Of a stretch of DNA of 64,000 nucleotides, positions 46,391 to 56,642 are shown piece by piece (positions within the stretch are counted from its first letter, which is position 1; each line of letters opens with the position of its first letter). The position numbers and the translations under genes were made by a program. This DNA is from Heliopora coerulea (lineage: Eukaryota; Cnidaria; Anthozoa; Scleralcyonacea; Helioporidae): positions 922,001 through 986,000 of the forward strand of contig JASJOG010000022.1 in the NCBI GenBank assembly GCA_030142905.1, in the 5' to 3' direction. The notes below the pieces were generated by a model. That model was given only the letters and a program-made list of their open reading frames with translations, had not been told where the DNA came from and searched no databases.

Positions 46391-46481
46391 ATTTTCTCTT
46401 ACTTCATCGTAAATGACCAATCACCATGGTGTCAACGTATTTGAAAACCGTGTTAATTAATTTAAGTAAAACAAGTCTCAC

Positions 46482-46941
46482 CTTCTTTAATGGACTATTA
46501 CCAACAGAGACATTTGCTTTCTCAGAAAGTATCGATCGTCGAGCTTTTGAAGCTGTTTTGTTTTGAGATTCATCTCTCAGTGTCCATCTACGCTTTACTT
46601 GCTGCCCTCATAAAACATTCCGCAGCCTTATCTTTAGCTTTTTCAATTAGTACTCGACTGTCATACATTAGTTTTTGTACGGCTTTTTTTCAAACGGTTC
46701 AAACAAGGACGGCAAATGCATTTCAAATCCTTCCTTTGCTCTAAAGTACACTGCAGGAATTCTTCGACAATTGTACACGCATCCGTTTTCTTATCTGACC
46801 TCCACAGACTGATTCTGTGTCCATGCTTCACAACATTTTCCCCATACTTTTTTTCAAGTCTTCGTAACATATTATACAACTATCGTTTGATGAAGAGGAC
46901 AGAAAGTCCGTTACTTTAACAGGAGTACTTTTGTTCGCCAT
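46482..46941 (-). pseudogene. ZAD-like zinc-binding exon, frameshifted
   Basis: Minus strand: ATG at 46941, MANKSTPVKVTDFL, then CIICYEDL, GHRISLWRSDKKTDACTIVE, CICRPCLNRL and a Lys/Arg-rich tail, ending at a splice-like AAG|GTGAGA (last base 46482). Two C-x2-C pairs about 70 residues apart resemble ZAD-type zinc-binding N-termini. Frameshifts in two runs of seven A (near 46853 and 46686) and a third near 46590 break it. Probably a decayed host or element gene. Confidence 0.45.
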
Positions 46942-47237
46942 AACAACTATTCTGTGTCGATAGTGTCGGAGTAACTGACTTAAAATCACCAAATTGCCGT
47001 AACAGTTCAATGCGAAAAAACTGGATGCACTCCCCCTCCCCTTGGTATGCCATGTGACGCATTATAAGCAAATACTTTTCATTGGCCACGTCTGATCATA
47101 AAGAGATGCCGCTACTGTTGAGTTTTGGGCAGATACATACTTCTGGTGTCCGTATTTGGCAAGTCTGTCTCTCCCTTCTCTCCCCTCACCGCTTCCACTT
47201 TTCCGTGTGATACCGCAGACCATGGACATCGTGTGAC

Positions 47238-47260
47238 GACAGAGAGAGAGAGAGAGAGAG
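47238..47260. repeat. GA microsatellite
   Basis: (GA)n run at the edge of the inverted pair right copy. Confidence 0.85.
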
Positions 47261-47390
47261 ACTTGGAGTAAATCTAGCTGTAGCATAGCAACAGTTACGA
47301 ATACTTCGGTCTGCCTTCATATGGTTTAGGTTGCCATGTAACAATCTGATTGCAGAGCAAAAGTTGTATTTACCCCCTCACCCTTTACGC
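47258..47390 (-). repeat. Inverted pair, right copy
   Basis: Reverse complement of 42223-42353. Immediately followed by a PLE-end-like sequence (47395-47480) with AGGATAAAA...AGCCCAGCT as at 45020 and a degenerate hammerhead-like motif. Confidence 0.75.
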
Positions 47391-47949
47391 GTCGTAGGAT
47401 AAAAATCAAAGCCCAGCTAAAAATGTGGAATAATGACATCGTAGGATAAAATTTAATGAAGACGTTTCGCTGCTTCTTCCAACATCGAAGAATGAATGAC
47501 TGTGTAATACAGAAACAAGGAAAATTAAGGTTACATAATTATTACAGAGGTTATATTTGAATATCGCTATAAAGCTAATAAAGCTATTTGAATATCAGGT
47601 GTTTGAGGAGATCACCTGAGGTGAGAAGTGTGAGATTAAAAAAAAGACCCTGAACAGTAGAAGACTAAGTTAAGACGGGAAATCAAAGCAGAGAAAGTGC
47701 TACTAAGCTTGTGTTGTTGAATAAGAGATTGTGTTTGAGTATAAGAAGGTTTTCTCTCGCAAGAACTTCAGAACAGGTAAAGTATGATGAAAGAATGACG
47801 TCTTCAGATAAAACTATGTATCTATCGCTATGATCTCTTTCTCCTTCTCCCTTTTCATCTATATCTATATACCCATATATATAAAACTTCATGAGCCCTT
47901 TCCTCCAATAGTTCAAAAACACATAAACCTTCTTAAAATGAACTTTTAT

Positions 47950-48950
47950 TTCTAAAACAACGTTTCAGGGCTGAGCCCCTTCTTCAGGTACAATAAACTA
48001 GCTGACCCGAGATTTTTGTAGTTCCTGAATACCACTTAAAAGTCCATTAGCCTCTACAAATGGCACAAATTCCAGACTGTACAATATTTAATCCCCGAGG
48101 AGCATAACAATTTAGTTAATCTATCCAAAATCCCTCCCTTACAGTTGGTTGACTAACATCAGTAACATCTATTATCTGAATTTGAATATCTTCCACCCCC
48201 GTGTGACCTTCACTATAAAAGTGAGAATACAAATTTTGTCCACAAATCCCCCTTTTTCCTTGACCATATCTGCTTAGAGAACTTTGATGATTATTAAATC
48301 GAGTTCTAAAAGCAGTTATGGTACTCCCAACATATCGTTTACTGCAAATTTTACACGTAAGCAAATAAACTACCCCTGCCGAATCACAATTAAAGGAATG
48401 ATTGATATGGAAAGTGCGGTCCTCAATTGAACTTTCAAAAAAACAAACCAACCTTAACTAATTTATATGTTTGACAACGCTTCTTTCCACAACAATACAT
48501 ACCATTAACCCTCTGCGTATTTTCTCTTAACTTAGCTCTAACCAAATGATCTTTCAAATTTTTTGGTCTCCTAAAACTTAACAATGGGACCTGAGGTAAT
48601 ACTCTATTAAGAACTTCAGAATAATTGACTAATATTTGTAATTCCCTAAAACTCTTATGGACGTCAAGTAAAGCAGGGTGATAAACTAAAACAAGACACA
48701 TTTGCTCAGTTGTACTTGTACTGCAATTTAAATCTTTGTCCTATAATAATTCTTTCCGGTCCAAATGCCTAATCCTGTCCACTTGACTCTCCACAAGAGC
48801 CTGACTATAACCCCTTTTCTCTAACACCGATTTTAATTCAATAACTCGCGTTTCAAAACTCTCTTTCAAAACTAAATATAAATCTATATTTATCTCTGCA
48901 TCTATATCGAAACTGGAGAAAATAGATGGGAAGTTAGGATTACACATTAT
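47950..48950 (-). mobile_element. Penelope-like element fragment with hammerhead-like end
   Basis: Three minus-strand pieces in order make the C-terminal half of a PLE protein. 48947-48741 is the helical region after the RT (LVLKESFETRVIELKSVLEK). 48701-48440 is the Cys-rich linker (LRENTQRVNGMYCCGKKRC). 48451-48116 is the GIY-YIG domain (VVYLLTCKICSKRYVGST, TAFRTRFNNHQSSLS). Frameshifts separate them. The 3' region ends with a hammerhead-like motif at 47962-47987. No RT motifs remain. Confidence 0.8.
47962..47987 (-). ncRNA. Hammerhead-like motif in PLE end
   Basis: Minus strand: CTGAAGA, stem AGGG / loop GCTCAG / stem CCCT, GAAAC. Here the stem directly abuts both core boxes, as in the canonical hammerhead. 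Confidence 0.55.
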
Positions 48951-48956
48951 GAATGA

Positions 48957-49110
48957 AATAGATGTTCAGACGTTCTCTGATTAGAGAATTTTATTCGCCG
49001 AGTTTTCGGTTACAAGCCAGCAGTCCTCGATAGGTTTGAACATATATGGAAAAGTATCACTTTTAAAATCGTCTTTTAAAGCGTCTTTCTATTTATAATT
49101 CATAATACAT
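48957..49110 (-). repeat. PLE-end-like sequence
   Basis: On the minus strand CGAGGACTGCTGGCTTGTAA followed by CCGAAAAC resembles the GANGA-stem-GAAA layout of the other PLE ends, but core bases differ. Low confidence. Confidence 0.3.
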
Positions 49111-49233
49111 CGAAACTTTCAATTAGAACTTTATTAATAATTACTTTTTGGGGAACCTGCACCTTGTTCAACTGAAGAATAGTTATAAATATATATATAT
49201 GTAAATGTAAATATATGCACATACACATGTATG

Positions 49234-49340
49234 TACTATTTACAAAACGAGCAGGAGTGCTCTATCGGATATAAAGCACGAAGCGATACTCGAGTGTTTT
49301 GGATCCGATAAAGCACGTATTGCGAGTTTTGTAAATAGTA
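49234..49340. repeat. Short MITE
   Basis: Inverted ends TACTATTTACAAAAC / GTTTTGTAAATAGTA about 107 bp apart, with imperfect inner pairing (TCGGAT...ATCCGA). No ORF. Confidence 0.75.
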
Positions 49341-49369
49341 AAGTCACGAAATGACGAGGACAAACCTCG

Positions 49370-49545
49370 ACGCGACGTCAACCGGAAGTCTCTAACTCCC
49401 TCGAGACGTTACTGCGCATGGCTTCAGGGATGTTGACGTTCTCATGGTGTCGGTCCCAATGAACTCTAAGAAGACTGGAACAATAACTCGAGGTGGAATT
49501 TTGAAGCCAAAAATGGCGGATATGGAGGCCGCCATGTACGTCAAA
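49370..49545. promoter_or_regulatory. CpG-rich segment with ETS, NRF1 and YY1-like motifs
   Basis: CCGGAAGT, TGCGCATG and AAAATGGCGGAT are seen within 150 bases in a locally CG-rich stretch. This combination marks housekeeping promoters in animals, but no first exon was recognised beside it. Confidence 0.3.
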
Positions 49546-50040
49546 CCCAGTAATTTTAGTGAAAAATGTACGACGATTAAGTCTTCAATTTACTCGAGTA
49601 AAAATTTTGCCAAGTAAATAATGAAGAATACAGTACACACCTCAATAATACAGCTTTTGTCAAAGCTGTTCCTAGCGACCTACAATTGCGAAAAGGATGA
49701 ATTATTTGGCAAAAAAGAGCAAAATTTGAGTTCGAAACTGCGCAGAACTTACGGGTTATTCTTATTTTTCATCGCTGTCCTGAGGGATTTAGGATTTTAA
49801 GCCATAGATTCAACTAGTTCAACCTTATACCTTGTCTCAAACTTAGTTTTCAGGCTTGTCAATTCTAAATCTAAAGAATAAACCAACAATTTAATTGGTA
49901 AAACTACAAGATCACTGCTCCTCGGTGTTTTTGCTATGGGTGGACTTCTCGTTGTTAGGCGCCGCCTGTCAACACGAACCGCGAGGAATGAATTTTCTCA
50001 CGCTAATTTGTAGGCGGACAGTTGCCATATTTAAAAAAAA

Positions 50041-50785
50041 CGTTCGGTTTTCTGCATTTGGTTTAGATTAAAGATGTTTAAATTAGTTTCAAACATTCAT
50101 TTATCGTAATATTGTATCATTTCTATGATCTGCAAATGTCCAGTATTTGACGTTTCTAGTCCTGAAGGTGTTTTGACTCCTCAGCAAACAAAATATAGTA
50201 AGGTATCCTCTCTCAAATTTTTCGACAAGCTTAAATTTTCCGACAGGAAGGCCTTAAAGGAAGCTTTAAAGACAGAAAACGTAAACCAAAGTCGATTGAG
50301 CACCACAACGTTGCGAATCCGTCGAGATTCGTTGTAGAACTTTACAAGAAATACATTGGCAGATGGTGAGCATTTGTTTTGTGATTGCTTAAATTTTGTG
50401 CTCAATTATTTCCGTATAAATGTGAAAAGACAATGAATATATGGTAAAATAAGTTTAATTTTTTTCAACTTTTTACAACCCAAAAGAAAGTTTAGATAGG
50501 CCGTTTTATATACGTCCAAAAAGGCGATATATTGACGACCTCTTGGAGACTTAGTATTTGAACGTTCCTGTTGGGCACAACACACCGGGTAGTACCGTTA
50601 AGGAGTTGTGTAAAAAGGCTGCTATTGAAGGAAACCGAACTAAACACTCTCGGAGAGCGACGACGGCAATGAGAGGTATAGAGAAAGGAATTCCTGATAA
50701 GTTACCAATGGAACGCACGGGTCATCGATTAGTGTCATCTCTGCATATGTACCAACGGCCTACGGAGTATCAAAGAAAAATGTGA
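50041..50785 (+). pseudogene. Second Crypton-type tyrosine recombinase remnant
   Basis: NPSRFVVELYKKYIGR (about 50314-50365) continues after a 134-bp GT..AG interval (50366-50499) as WPFYIRPKRRYIDDLLET, a stop codon, then YLNVPVGHNTPGSTVKELCK, KHSRRATT, MERTGHRLVSSLHMYQRP. These are the C-terminal catalytic segments of Crypton/KIAA1958-type recombinases, with the H-x-x-R reading HSRRAT and GHR intact. Upstream frame 50125-50337 is not clearly part of it. The stop and frame changes make it a pseudogene. The interval looks like a true intron in phase. Confidence 0.65.
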
Positions 50786-51424
50786 TCACTTGTTCTCGAT
50801 GACGTGACGGTAACAGATGATGAACCGAGTTCAAAACGAGTGTGTCAGTCGAGTCAGGAAGAACATGTGAAAGAAGCTTGGACAGCGAGTGCACGTAGGG
50901 CAAAAATGCTGTTTAAAAATTGTACTTTGCATGTTAACAGGTTCAGCTAATGCTGAGTGTGACTGCCAATGTGAGCTGTGTGTTTATGAGGTTTAGATGT
51001 TGTTGGCAGCTTTTTGTGGGTATAAATTTGTGAAATGAAATTACGTATGCTTGTTACTGTGCATTTCGTCTTGATTTTGTGTTTGGTTTAACTTAATCTG
51101 ATTCGTATTTTATATACAGTTGCGGGGACGATATATAAAATCCCTTGGTCGTCCCGACCAAGGATGTAAATCAGCTAATCAGTCCATTACACCCCTAATT
51201 TCCCCGGGACAATTCAAGCCGCCGCCAATTTAAGAGGTTTCTTCGTGACATACATCCTGCGGAAGAACAAAGAAAACCGACGTAATCGTGTTGCAAGCAT
51301 ATTTACAGACATAAAGGAATATTAAGGCATGGCTTACCAACTAATGGCAGATTGCACAAGAATGATCCAGGATAGGATTCAATACTTTGCCAATAATATT
51401 TGAAAAATATAAAGCGTAAGACAA

Positions 51425-51490
51425 TGAAAACTTTTTTACAGGTCCTTTATTTGATTAAAATGTTTCGACTGTTTAGCCTTCATCGGTCAA
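51425..51490 (-). repeat. PLE end with divergent hammerhead-like motif
   Basis: Minus strand: CCGATGA, A, stem GGCT / AAAC / stem AGTC, GAAAC (51462-51486). U4 of the core is replaced. No coding part is attached. Confidence 0.4.
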
Positions 51491-51544
51491 AAATACTATT
51501 TACAAAATGTTTACCAGTACTTATAAGTTTCTGCCATATATTAC

Positions 51545-51650
51545 ATGAGATACTCTTAACTCTCTCCTGTCCAAGAGTTCTCCCCTCTACGAGTAAAATC
51601 GTCTGGCTTTGCCCAGAGTGAAATAAGAAGAGCCGTGAAGAATTAAAGAG
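51545..51650. repeat. Dispersed hairpin repeat, copy 5
   Basis: Edges CTTAACTCTCTCC and AATTAAAGAG, core CTACGAGTAAAATCGTCTGG next to CTTTGCCCAGAG. Confidence 0.6.
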
Positions 51651-52042
51651 ACTAATTTCAGCCAAAGAAAATAAACTGCACCATGAATTTGCCGGATGAC
51701 CAGAGGGATGCATCGTCAACCAAATAATTAAAAGAAATACTACAGTGTACTAACCGACCAACGACAGATTTCAGAAGAAGGATCCATGACTGGATCAAAT
51801 ATCATGGTCAAATCCCACTGGCATTTCTCTCTGGTGAGGGGCTTTCGCTTGAAAAATCAATATAATCAATGGCTCTCCCCCGATATTGTCAGAAATTAAA
51901 AGATAAAGGGCAATGCGGCTAAATTCATGTATCTAACACAACAAATGTAATTGCAAACAAAGATAACTGCCGTGGAAACCACCTCTATCTCGGTGTCTTC
52001 TCACTTTTTTGCATTTATATGATCCCTTGGGTCCTACAACAG

Positions 52043-52325
52043 CAGTTGCGTGCCAAGAGGGGGGCAGGGAAGGGCAGTCGCCCCCGGGCGCCAGGTTAAA
52101 GGGGGCGCCATGAACACAAAGAAGAGCCGCCAGGACATGGGCTAAATAATCAGTTAAATATTAAATATCAATATATATATTGTTTTGTTGTTTTGAGAAT
52201 TAATCAAATTGTTTAGGGGGAGGGGTGATGGTTTTTATATTTTTGTTAAATAATAACGAAATGGGCGAAGGGGCGCCGGAACGGCATGTTGCCCACTTCT
52301 CCTACGAGACATCGGCACGCCACTG
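52043..52325. mobile_element. hAT-like MITE with perfect target duplication
   Basis: Ends CAGTTGCGTGCCAAG and, inverted, CAGTGGCGTGCCGAT. Identical 8-mers TACAACAG flank it (52035-52042 and 52326-52333). Interior has GC-rich subterminal blocks around an AT-rich centre. No ORF. Confidence 0.85.
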
Positions 52326-52374
52326 TACAACAGTACTATTTTGACGACTTTTCTCCAGTATAATATAGCCACCT

Positions 52375-52880
52375 GAATTCTTACCTTGACAAATTTTCAT
52401 GTTCACACTTCATTGTTGACCTATGCAAACAATATGACAGACTAAATGATATTCCTTTTTCTTTTGATGCTACTTCATCCATGCACAATCTCATTTTTAA
52501 CAACTATAAGATCCTTTACTCTAATTATTCTATTAATTCTAATCAACTTTTATTTATGGAAGCTCTACATATTAAGTATCTTAAACACAATTAAACTCTG
52601 GTCTTAAAGCTAGCAAAGAACTCTCACTCTTTATTTAGTTCCTTTTAGTTTATCCATAATTTATATATCAACATCTTGACATTTCATTCTGAGGCGTCAA
52701 CACTTGTCACTTACTGACACATCAATCATTTGTAAATAGAGTAGGCGTTCCCTCAATTGTTCATCAATGATGTAATCACTTTTCTCATGTATACATAAAC
52801 CTTAGGTTCTCTTATGTTAGTTCACTTGGTCTGAAGATGATTTTGCAATAAAATCGAAATATCACCATTTCACAGTTTTC
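52375..52880 (+). mobile_element. Penelope-like 3' end
   Basis: The plus strand reads NLIFNNYKILYSNYSINSNQ then LLFMEALHIKYLKHN and a stop near 52591, the C-terminus of a PLE endonuclease. A 3' region follows, with the hammerhead-like motif at 52831-52859. The rest of the element is missing. Confidence 0.6.
52831..52859 (+). ncRNA. Hammerhead-like motif in PLE end
   Basis: CTGAAGA, T, stem GATTTT / loop GCAAT / stem AAAATC, GAAA. Six perfect base pairs; same layout as the minus-strand motifs elsewhere. Confidence 0.5.
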
Positions 52881-53059
52881 ATCTTCTGTTAACTTAAATC
52901 ATTAAGTTGAAAGATGGCCTTGGTTTTCGGAATTTGCTTTCTCTTATATTTTTTGAAGTTGTCCGCTGGTCAAGGTTTTTCATTTTGTTATGGTTACGTT
53001 TCTGTCATTGGTTAATTTTGTTTCACGTGACTGCTTGTATAGCTTGCTATATAAGCAAC

Positions 53060-53130
53060 AAGTTTGTTTATTCTATTTCTCTTTCTATTAACTCTCCAGA
53101 CGAAGGGCCTTTGCTCGAAACATCGAGGAT
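53060..53130 (+). repeat. PLE end with variant hammerhead-like motif
   Basis: CAGACGA, A, stem GGGC / CTTT / stem GCTC, GAAAC at 53097-53121. It follows a TATATAAGC sequence and may belong to another PLE end in tandem with the previous one. Confidence 0.4.
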
Positions 53131-53626
53131 AGAATATTTTTATCTGTTTCAGATTGTGGCAAGCGAGAATCCCTCCCTTGGTGTTGTGTTGCTACAACTA
53201 GAACTTGTCTTTTTATGCAACAATTATTGGTCGACGGTTTGGTACACTCGAAGACAGCTCTATCGACAAAGCTTCTTCATCTCATCAGTAACATCTACTT
53301 CGAGCTTCTAGGAATCACGATCTCTGTTTTCTGGAGTTCTTTTGCTACGAGAATGGACGCATGAAATAAAACACAATCCAGAGTAAACACCTCGTAAAAT
53401 CCAAGAATGGGATAAGCGGCCTAACGATGTCTTTGAAATAACGACAAATATCACCATTAAATGCTATCGTCTTGTTTTTAATCCGAATCTTGGAGTTAAC
53501 GAAATGGTTTTCGGAATATGATCATGGTTTCTGAGAATGGACGTCAGTCTGGCAGAGTAGTGCGGGCGCAGTAAGTGAGAGAAGTTGGATACCTGGTTTC
53601 CAATCCTGTTATCAAGCATCAACAGC

Positions 53627-53744
53627 ATGGCCGAAGGATTTGACCCATCGCTTGTTGAACAATTTGTGAACATCACTGGAGCTCCAGAAAGTAGAGCGCA
53701 AGCGCCTTTAAGAGCTTGTAATGGTAACTTGGAAATGGCAATTG
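53627..53744 (+). CDS. First coding exon of a UBXN7-like UBA-UBX protein
   Basis: ATG at 53627 opens 39 codons plus one base before GTATGT. DPSLVEQFVNITGAPESRAQ followed by LRACNGNLEMAI is a UBA domain of the UBXN7/UBXD7 type, which binds ubiquitin and helps link p97/VCP to ubiquitin ligases. Apparent reading beyond 53744 (GMFWQFGM...) repeats itself and is intron. The thioredoxin-like UAS and UBX exons were not found; they may lie to the right of this window, or I missed them among repeats. Confidence 0.6.
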
Positions 53745-54118
53745 GTATGTTTTGGCAATTTGGAATGGCAATTTGGAAGAAGATACCGAAGGGTCCGAGT
53801 CATGTGGAAATCAAGTGGAAAATGTTAACCAATCGAATATTGGGTAAGTTGAGCGGCGCTAATGCAATTCCGCACCTAAACCATTTAAATACAAGTAACA
53901 TAGGTAAATCACATATCAGTGGACAGCTTCTTACCTGGAGATTACAGCGATACGGTAACATCAAGAATTTACTCCAAATATAAGGCATTGTAGCCAAGAA
54001 AACAGACACATTGAAGTTTATAAGCGTCAACAATGAACCGAGGGCTCAAGACCGTAAAGTTTATGGATTTATCTACAAGTAGAGTTCCTCTCCATTGTTC
54101 CTTGGCTCTTTAAAAGCC

Positions 54119-54188
54119 CCGAAAATGTGTATAAACCCTAACCCTAACGCTAACCCTAATCTAACTTTTGGGTTTACACACATTTTCG
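54119..54188. repeat. Interstitial telomere-like repeat inside a hairpin
   Basis: AACCCTAACCCTAACGCTAA and one more CCCTAA unit (54134-54164) sit between inverted arms CGAAAATGTGTATAAACCC and GGGTTTACACACATTTTCG. In the first intron of the UBXN7-like gene. Confidence 0.75.
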
Positions 54189-54589
54189 AAGAAGTACAAA
54201 GAAAAATTCAAACATGGCGCCGAATAACAGGGGTGTTCTTTAAGGCTATAATGCATTATGTTTGCAGTGAATGGCTGGTATCACGGTATCACTGTAATTT
54301 CCAGGTAATAAACTGTCGAATGATATATAATTTACTTACATTACTTGCATTTATATGACTGAGATGAGAAACTCCATTAGCGTCAGTTGAGCTTGTTTGT
54401 ATTGGTGACATCTACTGAAATCAGATGGGTGTGTCGGAAGTCGGTAATTTTAATCAATTTGCAAGTCATTAACAAGAACAGACGGTACCTTTTAATAAAA
54501 ACAACCAACTAACAACAAATCATTTGTAAGTTTAGAAAACCACACGAAACAAAAATCAACGTTCGACCCATGAATAATTATACCGTCAG

Positions 54590-55480
54590 CTAGGCTGGCT
54601 TAAAATAGTCTCCAATCTGCATTTGTCGTCGTGGTGCATTGAGTTTTAAAGTGCAAAGCAAGTCGTTCGTCCTCGAAATGGACGACGCAAATTCCTCGTA
54701 TCCGTGGTACAACGCAAATCTGCGCAGTTCCTCAGCATGTCCAATAGCTCCCGTCAATGACTTGATTTTGGATTTTTTAAAATCCTGGTCATCTTCATCA
54801 TCACTCACTGAGAGCGCTATACCTGACGAAGTGGGCGAATCTTCACGGTTTTCTAATAATTCATTACGAACTATTTCCCTTCAGTTCGTGTCAGAACTAT
54901 CAATGTAACGAGCACAAATTTCAAGATCATTTTCGGCTGAGATCCAATCTTCTGTACTACACGATTCGTGGATTCCACTCACCAATTGCTGCAGATCTGG
55001 CAATTTTCCTCCTTCAAACGAGTCATCCTCTACAATTAATTCGTCTGGACACAATCCAGACGATTGTTCAGCATAGTTGATAACGGCAACTTTTCCAGAT
55101 AGATCAAGGCAATTACGCTTGGTCTTTAAGTCTGAACCATGACTGGTACTGGACGAATCGTTCTTTTGTTTTCTTTTGATGCCTTTATTTTCTTTAGGAG
55201 TAATATTCATGGATTCATCACGTTTACTTGTAGTCGAGTCTCTTAAGCTTCCAGCTGCTGCTCCGCAACAGCTACAAAACGCCACACTTGAACCAGGTTT
55301 CCAACCAAGAGTCTTCTCAGGAGCAGCAATTGAACAGTTTGTTGACCTATTACAGATGGCTTTGCTGCAAGTCAAGCATTTATATACTGTTTCACTAGCA
55401 CGTGTTTGACAATATGCGCTACCAGACATCTCGGACATTTCTGGTGATTGGTGAGTGCCTTTAACATTGCCAATTTGCAT
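54590..55480 (-). pseudogene. Pogo/Tigger-like C-terminus with Cys-rich N-terminal part
   Basis: On the minus strand 55480-54881 encodes a Cys-rich motif (YKCLTCSKAICNR, GW, VAFCSCCG), a basic region, and LQQLVSGIHESCSTEDWISA followed by ENDLEICARYIDSS. After a frameshift at about 54885, 54840-54590 gives SDDEDDQDFKKSK, AEELRRFALYHGYEEFASSI and a final RQMQIGDYFKPA. The last parts resemble the C-terminal tail of pogo/Tigger transposases (acidic stretch, helical segment, terminal KITDFF-like motif). No DDE domain is present, so it is a partial or rearranged gene. Start is 26 bases from the divergent HIRAN-like frame. Confidence 0.45.
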
Positions 55481-55506
55481 ATTGATTTTAAAAAAAATTT
55501 GGCTGT

Positions 55507-56084
55507 TTGCCGAAAGGCGGAAATACCACCCAATTTCCGCTCACATTAGTGGACGCTACACCGGGTTATAAACGAATATTTTTCTGTTGTAAGCAAGGCA
55601 AGGAAATGTCCTCTACTGAAAAACTTCAAGTAGTTTCGTTTATCAGAGGCTGTCATAAATATTTGGACATATGGCAACCAAACATCGGTGATGAACATCC
55701 TTTAATGCGAGAACCAAATAATAAAGTGGACTCGAATGCTGTGGCAGTTGTTTCTAAATACTCGAGCAAAAACGTCGTGCATCGTAAATCAGCTCAAAAT
55801 GTAAAGCATCTTGAGCAGATGTCTTCGAAAGTGTGTTTGCATCCGAATGAAATAGTGCGGATTTTCAAGTCATTGGACATGTGCCGAAACTAATCGCAAT
55901 TTGGCTCACAAACTTTCTAAAACGAACAACCAACCCCGGAAAAGCAGTAATCAAGGGCAAGCGAGTCAACAGAGGTGGTGCATATGGTTTGGAAGTTCCT
56001 TGTAAATATCATTTTATAGGAGATGCTTTTTCGATAAGTTGGCTGAAACAAAAGCTACAGAATGAGGGATATCATGTTAGCTAA
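55507..56084 (+). pseudogene. HIRAN-like domain protein, frameshifted
   Basis: VVSFIRGCHKYLDIWQPNIG, then LMREPNNKVDSNAVAVV, and in the next frame VIGHVPKLIAIWLTNFLKRT, GKRVNRGGAYGLEVPCKYHF and a C-terminal LKQKLQNEGY. This order (W.P..G, REPxNxxDxNAVAVV, GHVP, G-G-x-LEVPC) is that of HIRAN domains, which bind DNA ends in HLTF-type proteins; stand-alone relatives are common in cnidarians. A shift near 55800-55860 separates the halves. The likely start is the Met at 55605. Confidence 0.6.
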
Positions 56085-56214
56085 AGTAGAACGGGAACAC
56101 TAATATTTAACAATAGTGCGTAATGAACAGATGTATTATTAAGTGACATGAATGTTTATCTCATATCACAAATTGTTTTTTCGTTAATTCTGGTCTTCGT
56201 GCTGTTGTGATACT

Positions 56215-56412
56215 TCAGACCGACCGTTTAATAGAGGTGATAGGTAATGCTAAGCGTCGTTTGGAACCGCTAGAAGATGGCTGCAGCCGTTTAATGGAGG
56301 TGGCCGTTTAATAGAGGTGCAATTTATAGTAAATTATAGCTAATATTTTTGGGACTTCAGCCCGTGGTCGTTTAATAGAGGGTGGCCGCTTAATGGAGGT
56401 TCGACTGTACGA
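56215..56412. repeat. Pogo/Tigger-like terminal region
   Basis: Repeated CCGTTTAATAGAGGT-type units occur at about 56224, 56287, 56304, 56366 and 56384, and the right edge inverted reads CAGTCGAACCTCCATTAAGC, like a pogo/Tigger terminal repeat. It may be the right end of the element that carried the frames at 54.6-56.1 kb; the left end was not found. Confidence 0.5.
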
Positions 56413-56462
56413 ATTTCGAATATGCTGTCCATCTTTATTTTAGCTGTACATGGAGTTCAGAA

Positions 56463-56642
56463 ATACCAAATGGATTCCTGTGTTTGGATACTGAAATCCA
56501 AACACGCGGGATGCTGCGAGACTTGAGAGAAGGGTAAAAAACACGACTCGCCTAGCGAGTGTTTTTAGCTTTTGGAAAGTCGAGCAACATTCCAAGTGTT
56601 TGCACAGATCCTAGTATCCAAACTCAGGAATCCATTTGGTAG
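56463..56642. mobile_element. MITE
   Basis: Inverted ends TACCAAATGGATTCCTGTGT / reverse of ACTCAGGAATCCATTTGGTA enclose about 180 bp. An inner hairpin ACTCGCCTAGCGAGT lies in the centre. No ORF. Confidence 0.75.

Noticed and set aside
53585..53983. 132-codon ORF as a complete small protein
   Set aside because: The UBA part ends at a good donor at 53744; the rest repeats GMAIW-type sequence and looks like intron.
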